NCBI GenBank assembly: GCA_013399115.1
Contig: VXAA01000920.1
Location: 558,323 to 622,322 of the forward strand
Source of the DNA: Anseranas semipalmata
Taxonomy: Eukaryota > Chordata > Aves > Anseriformes > Anseranatidae
DNA: 64,000 nucleotides
Reading direction: 5' to 3'
A program made the translations under genes and the position numbers. Positions 12,048 to 24,480 of this stretch are shown here, piece after piece (within the stretch, counting starts at the first letter, position 1; every line of letters starts with the position of its first letter). The notes below the pieces were generated by a model, which had not been told where the DNA came from, did not search any database, and was given only the letters and a program-made list of their open reading frames with translations.

Positions 12048-12090
12048 TTGTGGTGTGTGTGTGTGCATGCACGTTTGCATGTGTGGGCAT
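12048..12090. repeat. TG-rich alternating purine-pyrimidine tract
   Basis: A short (TG)n run grades into GTGCATGCACGTTTGCATGTG. It alternates purine and pyrimidine, the kind of tract able to adopt Z-form DNA, and is a degenerate microsatellite. Confidence 0.6.
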
Positions 12091-12996
12091 TTAGAGGTCC
12101 TTGTGAGCAGGGGGTCAACAACTGCCACTTTCCCATGGGCAGCTGTGGTGACTGTGCCAGGAACATCTCCCCAGAGAAGGAGGGCAGGAGAAGTCAGCAA
12201 GCCCACGACTCAGACACTCCTGCTCCAGGACTAAAGCCTGCCTGCAAACAGGGCTGGAGACATTTCCTATTCTGTAAAATCGGGGTTTTGTTTCCCCATT
12301 TTCATCAGCCAGCTGTTTGCAGTATCAGGACAGCCCCAGGGAAGGCAAGCCCATGTGTAAACATTCATCATCAATTAGTTCAGAGGTGTATTGACATCAA
12401 ATACAAACATCTTGATTCCTCACCATATATTATCATGGACTTACACTATCAGTTCTTACAGATGCACAGTTCCTTCTTGAGAAAAGCATGTGATCAAAGT
12501 AGGACTCAACAGTCCAGCCTGACACTGCCTGCCAAGGAGACCATCTAAATACTGCACTTGGGAGACACTTATTTGCAGATTCCTGGGAATACAGAAACAG
12601 TGGTTCTTGCTCTGGCACTGGACGCCCACACACAGACCACCCAGGCCATGCCGGAGGGTTTGAAGGTGACAGTGTAACACAGCAGAAGGCAACACTTGTC
12701 TCTTCCCTAGCAGACATCAACATTAGGCCCACATCAAAAGAGCTGGTTGTCGAGTCAGATCATTGCAGTCATGCTCCTCTTCCTACAAGCACTCTTTTCT
12801 TTACACTGGGGATATTATCTCAGCCATATGACAACACGTAACTGCAGAATCCTGTCATCATCTTTTCCTGAATACCTGATTGGAAGGTATTTGTCACAAT
12901 CCGTTTCATCAGGATTCAGAGGTGAGGGTTAGAGAAGTGTGAAGTCAGCCATGCCATAATTGACAAGAGTGACCAGAGCTTCCAAACTGAACAGTC

Positions 12997-13030
12997 AAAA
13001 AAAAAAAAAACAAAAAACAAAAACAAAAAC
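12997..13030. repeat. A-rich (CAAAAA)n tract
   Basis: Fourteen A residues are followed by C-interrupted A5-A6 blocks. It is a simple low-complexity tract. No retrocopy body could be recognised upstream. Confidence 0.7.
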
Positions 13031-15560
13031 ACATACATTGGTATTAAAATGGAAATGTTTCAGAATCCTGTGTAAGGGCTATTATAGCTGACACAGATAT
13101 AAGGACAGAAGACTTTGGTTGATATATTTAAGGCTTGATTATTAGATATCTTTTAAATGACCTGCAATCTTCAGGCCCAGGAAGTTGTTTACAGATTTTA
13201 AATGGTCTTCTAAAAAATCAGAGTTCATGAATGCTGATATGAGTGATATGATTTGTGATATGAGAACAAACTGAAAAAAAAAAAAAAAGAGGCATTTCAA
13301 AGAGTTTACGAACACCGTAATGTTGTCAGTATGCCATCTAATTTCATCTCTGAGGTAACATTGCTCTTTCAGCATACACTTATGGTGCTAGAAATTGAAA
13401 TTATATATGATGGAAAGGCTTTGCTGTTGAGTTCCTCTCTGCAAGCATCAGAGCAATCTAGTCAACAGATATGTCAGTAAAATCCTGAACAAATGACAGA
13501 GAAAGCCCACTGTGCTTGGCATCTATTGCCACTATTAATCAAGACTGCCTATTCTAGATATGCAGTACAAATGGTATAAGAAGCATAAATGGCAATGAAA
13601 AGGCAGCTTTAAAAAGCCGTGTCTGATTGCCAAGGCAGAATTACTCCAAACACTCTGTGTTCTTGTAACAGAGCAATACCTCTCATATTTTGGTCAGCTT
13701 TGGACTCCAGTACCTGGGTATAACACATTCATTTTGTTTCTGTGATTGTGCATTTCCCCCAGTGGCTGTGTTAGCCTGATTGCTTTATTTTCCTGTTCAT
13801 AAGGACAGGTTTTCAGACTCCATTATGAATTAACCAGTAGAAGTTTTTCGTTTTCAATACTGTTTAAGGTGAACAGCTTTCCCTTCTCATGTCCTTTCAA
13901 CACAGTTGTACTTCTTTCCAAATGCAGTACAGCTATGACCCAATTTATAGCCCTAGGTAGTTTTTGTGGTATTATGCTACTCTTCCAAGAACACACGGGC
14001 TCGTGAGTTTATAGGGGAAATGTTTCCTCACATTAGCACGCAACTCTGTTGTTAGAATAACATGATTTCTGCACTCATTTTTTGTGCTCTTATGTTTACA
14101 TTGGAGACAGTTCAAACTTCTCCTCCAGGTAGGTGTTTTTCAGTGTTCCTTTCCAAATCTTCACTAAATATGCAGAACTGTGAATGGTGTATTTCCAGTT
14201 GTGTAACCTATGGTTAGTTTTTTAAACTAGTTGCATTCTTAAAAGAAAGTTTTTGTCTTTGATTTCAGTCTGACGGTGACTGTGATGCAGCTGGGTTGTG
14301 GATGCTTTGGGTTTCAGTGTGTTTCACAGATCATCATTTTTCTGCTGTCTGGTAGGTTGAACATGTGCAGTAGGTAGATACAAGTGCTTACACTAGCTAC
14401 TCTAAGGCATTTAGAATGGGTCAATATCTTTGATTCAGCCTGACACCCAATTCCTTGCATATGTTGATCTTTCTCACTCTCTGTCCCAAGTAAACTGTAC
14501 TACAACAATCATACCTCCTCTGCCTTAAATAAAGCTATTTCATGATCATGCAGTTCTCGAATAAGAGAGATATGTTTGGGGTTTGGTGGTTATTGTTACA
14601 ATTTTTTTTCATGATTCATCTTTTATTTAATGACAGAGGCCAGAGAGCTCTGATCACCCCTTAACAACAAAAATGCAGGTGGAACGTATTGTAGCCCACA
14701 AGACCAGCTACTTATAAGTATATTCCCTAAAATGGCTATGCAAATCTCTATTAAACAGTATCTTTTCCTATTCATTTACCAAAAAGGAAATTAAATAATA
14801 ATCATGTACTGCCACACTGCACCAGTTGTATTAGCTGAAGGAAACCACATACATTGTATGTCTTCAGAGACCTGGTCTGAAAGAAGCCTAAGATGTTAAT
14901 TGATACTTCCTACAAAGCATATAGAAAGTTTAATTGCTGCTGTGCCAAGTGTTTGTACTAACTAATCACTGAACTGTAATTTACCTGTTTTGTGATTATC
15001 TTGAATTTGCCAGATTAGAGATTGATTTTGTCAGATAGTCTAAAGCTAGTGTTCTATAACCCAAGGACCTATGTTAAAAAGAAAAGATGCAGAGTATCGA
15101 TCACTACAACTTCTCTCACATTCTACATCTCCAGTTCATCACAACCTGCCAGAAAGAAGAGCTTTGTTTTTATTTCAGAAAACTAGCAAAGTGATTGCCA
15201 GATATTTATGATATATACGGATATAAATCTTTTTGAAATATAGTCTCAGCTTGGAAGGTTCTGTGTTCATGGTTGATTTACAGGGCATAGTTAATGCCTA
15301 ATTATTTCATTGTGCCTTTTGCCAGGTTATGAATAATTCATGACCCTTCTTTAACAAAACCAAGAACAGGTTGATTCATGATCTTGATCCACAGCCAGAA
15401 TTATGAAAAGTGCATGAATATTGGAACAGTTCAGGATTGGGAAGAACAGGCTTCACTTTCTATCTAGATTATCCATGTTAGTATCCAGAGTTAAATATAG
15501 TAACTATGCTAAGTAAAGGTGGAAAGAACATGCAAAGTATTATTTGCAAAACATTGCTGA

Positions 15561-15749
15561 AACCTTAGCATTAAAGCTATCCGTCAGGCTCATAACCACC
15601 AGGTCTATCTTCATGGTACCATTGCTCAGGCATTGACTGTGGACTTGTTTTTGTTGGTGAGTCAGAAAGGTGATCATGATCCAAAGAGACAGTATCTGGA
15701 AGATAAATTTATTGCTCACATTGCACCCTCTACTGTCTTATTCCTATAA
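15561..15749 (+). pseudogene. short frame faintly like an ADP-ribosylglycohydrolase
   Basis: A plus frame bounded by TGA (15558) and TAA (15747) encodes 62 residues. They include KAIRQAHNHQVYLHGTIAQA and LTVDLFLLVSQKGD. The pattern H....(Y)..G.I.QAL.V.L.L resembles the helix of the ARH3/ADPRHL2 family that carries TH..SLGYNGAILQALAVHLAL. The neighbouring family motifs (GDxxGxPxE, DDT, GGDTDT) were not found nearby. A donor-like GTGAGT lies inside the frame at 15657-15662, so an exon ending there is another reading. The similarity is short and could be chance. Confidence 0.15.
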
Positions 15750-17030
15750 ATGCTCTGGGCAAGTTCTGACTCCTTATTGGTCTGTGTTACAGTGGTGTGA
15801 AACTCCACAATGTGCAGTAGAACAAGCACATAATCCAAGGAAAAGATGCCAAAGTAAAGGAAAGGGCCACACTGAAAATATGCATGAGAAGAAACTTAGA
15901 GAACAAAATCAGAAATGAGGGACATTCTCATTAAGTGGCTGTTCGATGAAGTCTTAAGCCCAAGCCTTTAATCCTGACTGCATTACAGTTCAGTGGGAGA
16001 TCCTTTTTAATTAAGTCAGCAGGACAGTGCCTATAGAAATGTGGACCATAGTATTAGGAAGCCCATCTGCCTTCCTAGACTATCAGATGTATTTGAGGTT
16101 CAGATGCTAAAAATCTGTCAATGCATCAGAGTAGCTCTGTGGCATACAGGGGCCATAGCTGTCTTGAATTAAACAGGGATCTCATTGAGTATCACAGGTG
16201 AAAATGGCCCAGCTGCCAGGTTAGTAAGATGGGTATAAGCACTGGAATAGGCTGGAGAGTGGCTAGTTTGTTACCTTACATTACACCCCAGCCAGCAGCA
16301 CCCTGTGACAGAGTATGTTTCTCATCATTGCCACACACTCTCTTGTTAATCATTCTATCAGTGTGCCAACCAGACACTGTCAGGCTCTCCTATGCTTCAC
16401 CACTGTGTCTTACTGAATATTGCACTCATCCTAAAAAAGCTCAACCTGCTTCTAAATTCCTACCCCCAATTCATTGCTGGTGTCCCAGGAGATAGAGAAC
16501 TTCCCACTTAACCAAAGCTAGCTGACTTGGTAGACTCTGAAGAGGAACCCAGATCATACCAAAATTTGCACCTTGACATCAAGCATCTGAAGATACGCTA
16601 CACAATACAGAGAAAAATCCACCTCTAGAGGGTTAAATCTGCCGCCCCTTACTGTGGTGTCTTAGGTGGGATGGCTTGTCTTTGCTGGTATCTGTTATAC
16701 TTTACTGACTATAGAGGGAACCTAGTTAATAAGCTTAGACTAGATGGCTAGCTTTCAGGTGGTTCACCTGGGAAAGAATTAATCCCACCCATAAGGCCCT
16801 GCCCTGCAAGGCTTGCAATCCAAAGGAACATGCTAGCACAAGCATGTCATAAGGAGAAAAGGCACCAGGAAAAGAATGGAAGACCAGATCTTTATATAAT
16901 TATGTTACTTACAGATGTAGCTGATAAAAAATATGTAAAAACAGAGAAAATATGAGAAAGATTAAGTCCACAGTGATAACAATAACTCCATATCATGAAA
17001 GAAAGGTACATTTCAATCTTCATTTCAATT
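15750..17030. other. non-coding DNA
   Basis: AT-rich sequence with two short plus frames (82 and 88 codons) that resemble nothing known. No repeat was recognised. Confidence 0.55.
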
Positions 17031-17096
17031 AAAAAATAATAATAAAATAAAATAAAACAAAATAAAACAAAACAAAACAAAACAAAAAATAAAATG
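17031..17096. repeat. A-rich (AAAAC/AAAAT)n tract
   Basis: A 66 bp run built of AAT, AAAAT and AAAAC units. It is a simple microsatellite-like tract that may be polymorphic. Confidence 0.8.
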
Positions 17097-17191
17097 TAGA
17101 AGAAAATTACCAAAGGTTCTTCTGATCCCACTTTAATTAGTACAAATATGGTGCTATTCTACACAGGCTAATAGAGAAAAGCAGAAGTCCA

Positions 17192-17716
17192 TTGGAGTGG
17201 GAGAACATGGCTTTCAATTTCAGTCTCCAGAGAGCATTACAAAAGACTCAGCACTTCCAGAGCAGTGTTGAGGAGGTTATCAGAAGATGGTGGGTGGCAG
17301 CCTACATAACCCTGTTTGTAACTGTGCCCTCAGAGTCAGCTTTCCACAAGAAAGGGCTTAAAATAGAAGCTGATTCAGGCTTTAATTTATCTCAACCAGA
17401 CATAGTAAATAAAATCAAAATTTTGGCCCTCTTAGAAACTGAGCAAATGGGTAGATCTGTCACAGTTATTTTAGAAGCATATCTCAGGAGATCCATTAGT
17501 TTTGCATCATGCTCTGCTGTTGCTCAGGGATACTGTGGTCACAGGGACCAGCAAAGGAACTATTTTTTTCAGCTGCACACTGAGGGAGGAGACATGAACT
17601 TCCACGAACCACCAGGTCTTCATTCAAGCTTGAGACACCAGTGTCCATTACACTGTACAGAGCAGCTTATCCCACTTTCTTTTTCAAACCCTCGATATGA
17701 TGTGCTATCCATTTAA
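17192..17716 (+). CDS. unrecognised 174-codon open frame
   Basis: This frame starts at ATG 17192, about 100 bp after the A-rich tract, and ends at TAA. The product has no signal peptide, membrane segment or repeat that I can see. A short stretch, GFNLSQPDIVNKI, is reminiscent of the end of a KRAB A-box (SKPDVI..LE), but the rest of the box is missing and nothing upstream fits, so I do not call it. No splice borders, promoter or polyadenylation context supports expression. A frame this long is moderately unlikely by chance at this base composition but not exceptional in 64 kb. Confidence 0.12.
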   Translation: MEWENMAFNFSLQRALQKTQHFQSSVEEVIRRWWVAAYITLFVTVPSESAFHKKGLKIEADSGFNLSQPDIVNKIKILALLETEQMGRSVTVILEAYLRRSISFASCSAVAQGYCGHRDQQRNYFFQLHTEGGDMNFHEPPGLHSSLRHQCPLHCTEQLIPLSFSNPRYDVLSI

Positions 17717-20700
17717 ACGTTTACTGGAGGGGATCGAAAGTATCATAACAACTAAGCAAGGAGTCATAGTTTAAGATGGTTTTGAGCTGAGATTTTTTAA
17801 ACAGAAGACTTGTCTCTCGAGAGACCTAGCAGGAACATGAAGCTCTAAAAATCAATCTGCACAAAGCACCAGGCAGTTTGTAGCAGGAGACAACTCTGCT
17901 TTGCTTGAACTTGACAAGCAACCTTTTCCCTCTCTGCCTTCTGTTATTTTAGGATGGTAATCTGCTACTCTCAGACCACTGTCCTTGGCAGAGACTGAAG
18001 AACAGCCAACACAAGGATATCCTTGCTTATAAGTTGAAACACAGTGTAGAAATGACTACTCAGAGCCTAGATTATGTGGAGCTCACTGCAAAAAATATCC
18101 TTTCCTCTCATATTATCCTCTCTGCTTCACAGAACTTGGCATCAGCCTCAGCTTTTCTTGATTGTGAGTGCTGAATGTGTCAAAGTTAAGGGCGAGCTCA
18201 ATCAGCGGTATCTGAAACATTTTTACTTTCCTTTGGAAAAGGGTTAAACTTTGACTTAGAAACAGCTATGTAGAATTCTTGCTTTGGTAAGAGCTTCTAA
18301 AGGTGACTACAAATGGCTGTTCGTTAGCATGGTTTATATCAGTCAAAACAGTGTGTGAATAGACATTTGACAGGAAAGTCATGGATTGCACAGGGTGGGT
18401 GAATAAAATACAAGTGTGCGTGTAACCTGTTCACTTAGGTACCACAACATCTAATGCAAACTGACATTAAAAAAAAAAAAAAACTCACAGTCTAAAGGAC
18501 AATGCATTTCCTATATATGGATAAGATGCCTTCAAATGAAACAGGCAGTTCACACCTCCCCTGGGAAAGAATTCACCCCATGTGTATAGTATCTTTTACA
18601 AGTTACTTCAAGATCAGGCATGACATCAAATTTGCCAGCTGTCCTGACAGGAATGGGCTTGAGACAAGGCATTCCCTAGGAGAAACCTCAAGAAATCTGA
18701 GCCCTGCAAAATATGTTATCTTGGGCTTTAGCAGGCTCTGCCTGGCCTCATTGTCTGCATGTACTGCAGTGACAGCCCCTGTCCAAGCCCATGCAGACAG
18801 TATTGTCCAGGATCCCCAACGATACCTGCTAGCAGATCAGAAGGGATTCCTGAGTAGTCTGAATCTCTGAAGAAATGGGGATGTTTAGGGCTGGTCTCAG
18901 GAAGACACTGCAGACCACTCCCGAAAGTGCCAGCACAGCAGCCCCGAGTGCCACAGGTATATCCAGAGAAGGCCACAGCAAAATTCAGAGCTTAAACCCT
19001 AACCATCTCACTGCATGAAAGGGACACATTTCTAAGTCAGTTCAACCTGACTGTCCCCAAGGTTGGGCTATACATCCTGTGTTAGGAAGGGTTCTGTGTG
19101 AGGGAATCAACTGTTTTTTGTATAGTGAAACTTCAAAAAGTTAAGTAAATACCACCATCACAAAGCATAAAAATAAATTATTCTCCCAGACTGCATCTTT
19201 TAGTAAATCAGCACAGCAGAGCCCAGAAACACAAAATGAGTGTTGTTTCAGTAGAGCAAACTGACAGGGCCAACAGCAGATGCATTTCTTGGCACCGAGT
19301 GCTGCAAATTTTGTAAGCAGCAGGGACAAACCTGTTTCACCAAAGATTAAGTCTACACAAAAGCATCTCATTCAGCACTGGTAAAGAGGCTCATCTATTG
19401 TCCTGGCAAGCAGCACCAAAGATACAGTACCCTGGAGACAAAATCTGAGGCTAGCTGGAAACACATTGCCAACCTGAAAAGAAAGAGAGGCAGCACAATG
19501 GTAACTAGTGAAGAAACAGCTGGGCATGGTGGCACCAGACTGTGTCTTTCAACCCATGTTATCAACACTTCTTCATATAGCCAGTGTGTTGTGAAGAAGC
19601 GCTTGTCGCTTTCCATTTGGTCACAGAGAGATGAATGGGGCCCAGTGTCAAAAGAGGCAGGTTAGGGGCTTTAATTTGTTTCCTTTTAATACTCAACAAT
19701 ATTGGAAAGGGTATAGTTAAACAGTAAGGCTAGCCATGTGAAAATTTGTATCACAGTAGTGACTTACTGCTGACATTTGAGAAATGCCAAGAAGGCTCAA
19801 AGAGATTTTGGAAAAAATACAGGCCATGATCAACGCAACTTGTGAGACATATACTTCCAAGACACTTCACACTCACACCAATTTCAAGGGCAAAAAGTGT
19901 GACTGTCAACCAATTCCATTGTACAGCATCCATAATATGGGTACTGGCTGATCCCCTCCCGTTCAAAATTTCATCCTCTGGAAAAGTGGGTGTCTAGCAT
20001 CCATTCCTTCAACCATTTTAATCTCTCTTTCAGTATTTATGGCAGAACCTCACTTCTGCAGCTGTACTGAGAAAAACAAGTCAGCTATAAAGTGTTTCAT
20101 TGTATGAGGTATGTGCAAGTTTCAAGTTAATGGAAAAAATTGAATACTTTTATGAAAAAGTTTTATGCCTCTGCTGTAAGTTATCTGAGACAAAAATGCT
20201 CATAATCTTTCTTTCCCCTGTTTGGATCCCACTCAAAAAGAATCTAAGAAAATATTCTTAATGGCAGCAGATGAAACGTCACTATAGGGCCAACTGCTTT
20301 ATAAAAAAGTTATTTTTTTGGTTTAAAAAAGGCTCCTAAGGCACATATTATTTTAATGATCACAGCAAATTGTAAGCTTTTAAATATGCTTCCTCAGACT
20401 TTTTCCTAGGAGGAAGTCAGGAGCTGTAAATGATCCAAGGATAATAACTCATTACAGCACAGGCTGGCTGGTCGGGAAGTGAGTAGCTGGACTGTCAAGA
20501 GTATGCTTGTTTTCTACATGACTTGTGTTGAAATGAAGCTATGTCCATGGACCGTATCAACACCAAGGGATCAGTATTCTCAAAAAGCAAACACACGAGG
20601 TGGAATTTCTGACCCATTTTTATTTTAACTCATCATTTCAAATGCGATGTATTTAAGAGCCACCAGGCTACTTCCCCTAGAACAGTACCTTCTACATCCT

Positions 20701-21311
20701 ACACCCCTGGGAAGCTGCGTCACTGTGCTGCTGTCCACTTGTTGAGCCAAACATCTCACAGCAGACATAATGAGAGCAAACCAGGATTTGTGTCAGCAGC
20801 TTGTGAGCATGCAAGGAGTGCTCTATTCATACAAAGAGTTGACATAGATTTCAGTGCAAGGACCTCTTCTCCACTGAAGACATTAACAGAGGTTATGAAG
20901 GCAGAGCAAGCTGTCTTATAAGTGGAAGACCAGTTGATTCTTGTTAAGACTCAGTAGCTTTAGGTTTCCTTACTATTCTGAATCAAAATAACTATTTGAG
21001 GACATGCTGCAAGGTTCAGTCCTTCTATGCTCCCAAAAATTTGGAAATGAATAAAAATGATTCCAGAAATAAGGCAACTCTAGCGTTTAGTTTGCTGGTC
21101 TTGGAGCCACTGGAGAATACTGCTGTACATTATCTTCTTTCTTATTTCATAATTTATCTGTTTCATCATGACCCACAAAAACTATTGCAAGGCATATCTC
21201 CTTTCTCACCCATTTGATGTAGAAATACGCGTTACTGAAACGTTCCAAGGTTATAAGTAAATGACTCTGGTTCACAAGGCTGAAGTAGCTCCATCCAAAC
21301 TTATATCTTAC
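17717..21311. other. non-coding DNA
   Basis: No supportable gene. A run of 15 A occurs at 18469-18483, followed by an unremarkable 122-codon plus frame (18502-18870). Nothing else was recognised. Confidence 0.5.
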
Positions 21312-21345
21312 AAAAAAAAAAAAAAAAAAAAAAAAAAGAAAAAAA
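21312..21345. repeat. long poly(A) tract (A26 G A7)
   Basis: Twenty-six A residues, one G and seven A. This could be a simple tract or the tail of an old retrocopy on the plus strand. The 300 bp upstream show no recognisable gene body, so I favour a simple tract. Confidence 0.8.
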
Positions 21346-23994
21346 GCAATCCCACTTCCAGAAAAAAAATCCCTGGTCATCCTGAAGATGTATCTACACA
21401 TAAATTTCAGATAATTTCCCCCCAGGCCATAAGACTAGCCAAATACTTTCTTTCATTTAAGCTTTTAACTGTGATAGAATAAGTATTTTTCTGGTGTTTA
21501 CATACACGCCTTGGGTATTTTTGTCTGGTCTAAGAGAGAATTTTTTTTTAGAGTCTATTCAGGGAAGTAGCAGCAACTAGTTCCATTAAATCGAAGCTCA
21601 GCTAATATTTTCAATATGGTGGTCATTTTCTACTGCTTTCAAGTCAACCCTCATATATATATATATTCCTTTAAAACTGCTTCCTTGTACAGTTGGCCTG
21701 TGAGGTCACTGCTAGAAAGAGAGAACAAAGTTTTTTGTCACATACCATAAAAATAAAAAAGAAAACAGAACTGAGAGCAGCTCATAATGATGAGATTTTT
21801 AATGAAAGTTTTCAGTAAAAAACTGAAACTTCTAACATTTCTTCTGAATGTAATGAAACATAGTCATAGGTTTGGAAAGAAGATGCCACATATCTACATT
21901 ATTTTTTTAACATCAAAATATCAGTGACATGTAGAGAGGGGCACCCTGTGACCCATGTATCACAGTAAACTGGGTAAGTTTCCTAATTGTCTGAGGTGCC
22001 TAAAAGAAATTTGAGAGGGATAGAAGCCATGGCCCCTAACACCCCACTTTCTCCTAAATCAGGCTCCAGCCTAGACCCCAATTTCTGAGTGTCAGTCCCT
22101 GAGCCATGCTTGCAGCCAGGGCCCATCCCTGCCTGAGGTCTCGTGGAAGGTGCAGGGAGTTGTGCTGATGGCAGGGCATATGCAGGATCACTCTGAGCTG
22201 CTGGCTTGTACAAGAGCAAGTGGCTAACACAGCTTGTGCCACCTGAGGGAGCAGATCCTGGCTCTCATACCTGCTCACTTTATTTCTTCTGTGCCACGCA
22301 GACAGAGCTGAGGTTTTTTTTCATATAACCAACAACTATCCTAAAGTCTCTGTGGTTACAAGACAAAGTGTGGATCTGGTAAGTGAGTTGCACCTCGACT
22401 CATGGTGCCTTACCTGCAGTACATGAGATGCTGGCACCAAGGCTCCGGCACTCAGGAGCCTAATGGACACACCACAGCCAGGCACAGCCCCAGACTTAGC
22501 ACCCCAGTGCAGGATCAGCTTTTCTTGCCCCCTCCCTGTTCCAAGTTTTTTGGAAGGTTTGAGTAGTCCAAATAGTTCATCAACAGATGGCCACTTCACA
22601 CAGTTGCCAAACAGGTCACCCAGTACTGCACACACAGCCTCATGTTACCTACATGTTATCAGTATGTATTTGCCACCAAAAATCTAAAAGTTGCCTCATC
22701 ACCCAACCCAGTGCATGTTGCAGAAACCCAGCTTGCAAACAATACAATCCAAATGCTCACTTATTTAGGGTATGTCCACTGTGTTAAACATAGCGGGCTT
22801 GGATAAAAAGCTGTATTTGCTTTGGTGTCTCTGTATCTACGTCACAGACCGGAGAATAGACCAGATACAAGTGAAGGAACCAGTCAATTCCCAAATGTGT
22901 TGAAGTGCAAGTCTCATCACATGGAAACTGTCAAAGTCCAAAGGATGGGCCATCTCTAGACTTTAAAAGTATGAAAGCATCTCAAGAAATTTAACCTTGT
23001 TGGCATCATAAGGAAAATGCAAGGATCATTGTATTCCTAGTTTATAATGCCTCATGCTTTTACTTTAAGCTTAATTTCTAAGCACACAAGTGGTACTGTT
23101 GTAAGACTAAGAGTGGGTATTAGACACATAAGAATAATTTCTCCCACACACACTCTCAGACACTTTTAGTTAGCTTCAGTGAGCCCTTTGATACACTACC
23201 CACATCTACCCCTTCCCAGGGTGTCATAGGTTGCACCTTTACATTTCACTTCACTGGCAAAAATGAATTGAACAGATTTCATAGCAGATTTTTGAGTAGT
23301 GCGAGTGGATTACTGGTAATAAAGATTTCAACTTGGGTAATGCTCTGTGTTGAGATAGAAATTTTGTTACCTACCTCACCAGACAAAATATTCCTGTATT
23401 AAAGACTCTATCAGATGATCTTACTATATGTGAGACACACCTGTGTATTGGGAAACTCACAGAGGCTGAAAAGGGGATAAGAATAGATGCTTTCATTTAT
23501 TTTTTTCTTTACAAAAGCCAGTTTCATTCTTTTCTCTCTAATGCCTTTTTTCCAAGAACACGTTTTCAATGACATGTTCACTTCATTCGAGATGGCTAAC
23601 AGGTACATCTAATAGGAAATTTTTCTTACAGTCATTACTGGAAAGTTCTGTTTCCCCTTGAAGTATTGCTTATTTCTTTCATTTTCTAAGATCATTTCAC
23701 ACTGACAAACAGCAGGAAAAACCATCAGGAAAAGGCAGAGGTATCCTTCTAACAACATAAGGCAAATGAGATGAATTGCAAGATTTTACTCAGTGTTAAA
23801 ACATTTCAGTCACACTTAAGGAAACAGTATACAAAATTTCATCAAATAAAAAATTACCAGACATTTACTTAATATTTTGTTTTTCTTGTTAAGTTTAGCA
23901 AATATGCATAAATACAGATTCTTGCTGCTAATCAGCCCTTTTTCTCCCACTGATCCACCCCTGATATTAACAATGCTATGTATTTTTCAGCCAA
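21346..23994. other. non-coding DNA with a GC-richer patch
   Basis: An (AT)7 run lies at 21653-21666. The part from about 22030 to 22680 is richer in G+C, with short frames on both strands, but few CpG and no domain. No gene or repeat was recognised. Confidence 0.5.
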
Positions 23995-24150
23995 ATTGCT
24001 GAAAGCATTTCATAAAATCTTTAAAAATCATCATCCTTGTTTTATAGACACTGTCACAGAGATGATGTGATGTGTGCAAAATTACTTCATAAATCTTTTG
24101 CAGAGTCAAGAGCAGAATCCACCGCTCTGTGATCCCATCTCCCTGTGCCA
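23995..24150 (-). mobile_element. ancient amniote MIR/L3-CR1-type repeat
   Basis: The plus strand reads GAAAGCATTTCATAAAATCT, then TCATCCTTGTTTTATAGACA, then CACAGAGATGATGTGATGTG, then GAGTCAAGAGCAGAATCC. This follows the reverse complement of the widespread amniote 3' module (AAAGC.CTTTACAAA, then ATTATCCCCATTTTACAGA, GGCACAGAGAGGTTAAGTGA, and AGTGGCAGAGC.GGAAT.GAACCC) shared by MIR and L3/CR1-like elements. Divergence is high, as expected for an insertion predating birds. Which subfamily it belongs to cannot be told by eye. Confidence 0.55.
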
Positions 24151-24388
24151 GTCATTTCTTTCGCTACAAAATAGGAAGACAGTGGAGATGTAGGATCTAC
24201 TCACCAAATAAATCAAAGATCACCTCACCCACACTCTGTGTATAACAGATCTCCTACAAGCCCCAGGAATGGCAAGACAAAGGTGAGTTTACTTTGTTAA
24301 AGGGGAAAAAATGCCTCTGAGCATCCTGGTGCTGAGGTGGTGTACCGCTGCATATGCAAAGGCTGATCTCAGAGGTGGCCGCCCAAGG

Positions 24389-24480
24389 CTAATTAGAATT
24401 GGAGGCATCTATAATTATAGCATTCGCTAATTATAGAAAGGATAGCACTCCCACTTATGTACAAATGCATAGCTAATTGT
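24389..24480. promoter_or_regulatory. cluster of homeodomain-type TAATT sites
   Basis: Four TAATT/AATTA cores occur within 92 bp: CTAATTAG (24389-24396), ATAATTAT inside the perfect 12 bp palindrome CTATAATTATAG (24409-24420), CTAATTATAG (24427-24436) and CTAATTGT (24473-24480). An ATGCAT word lies at 24465-24470. Homeodomain proteins of the Antp, paired and LIM classes bind such cores. Density is above the surroundings, but AT-rich DNA produces these words often. It is a candidate enhancer only, and there is no conservation evidence in hand. Confidence 0.2.

Larger units (their letters stand above)
9924..15560. other. non-coding DNA with simple repeats
   Basis: No supportable gene. A 192-codon plus frame (11970-12548) runs across a TG-rich tract and has no recognisable domain, so I treat it as chance. 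Simple A-rich tracts occur at 12997-13030 and 13274-13288. The region 10.7-11.0 kb is somewhat richer in G+C than its flanks but holds no CpG island. Confidence 0.5.

Noticed and set aside
11970..12548. 192-codon plus open frame
   Set aside because: It runs through a T-rich stretch and the TG-rich tract at 12048-12090, its product shows no domain, and there is no splice, promoter or conservation evidence. Chance is the simplest reading.
13075..13105. GCTGACACAGATATAAGG read as a relic of the GGDTDT motif of ADP-ribosylglycohydrolases
   Set aside because: The frame is interrupted and the order relative to the 15561 frame is wrong for a plus-strand gene.
19518..19540. GCTGGGCATGGTGGCACC, identical in part to the Alu/7SL consensus
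   Set aside because: The match stops after about 18 bases and neither flank continues the 7SL or Alu sequence. The genome is bird-like, so Alu is not expected.
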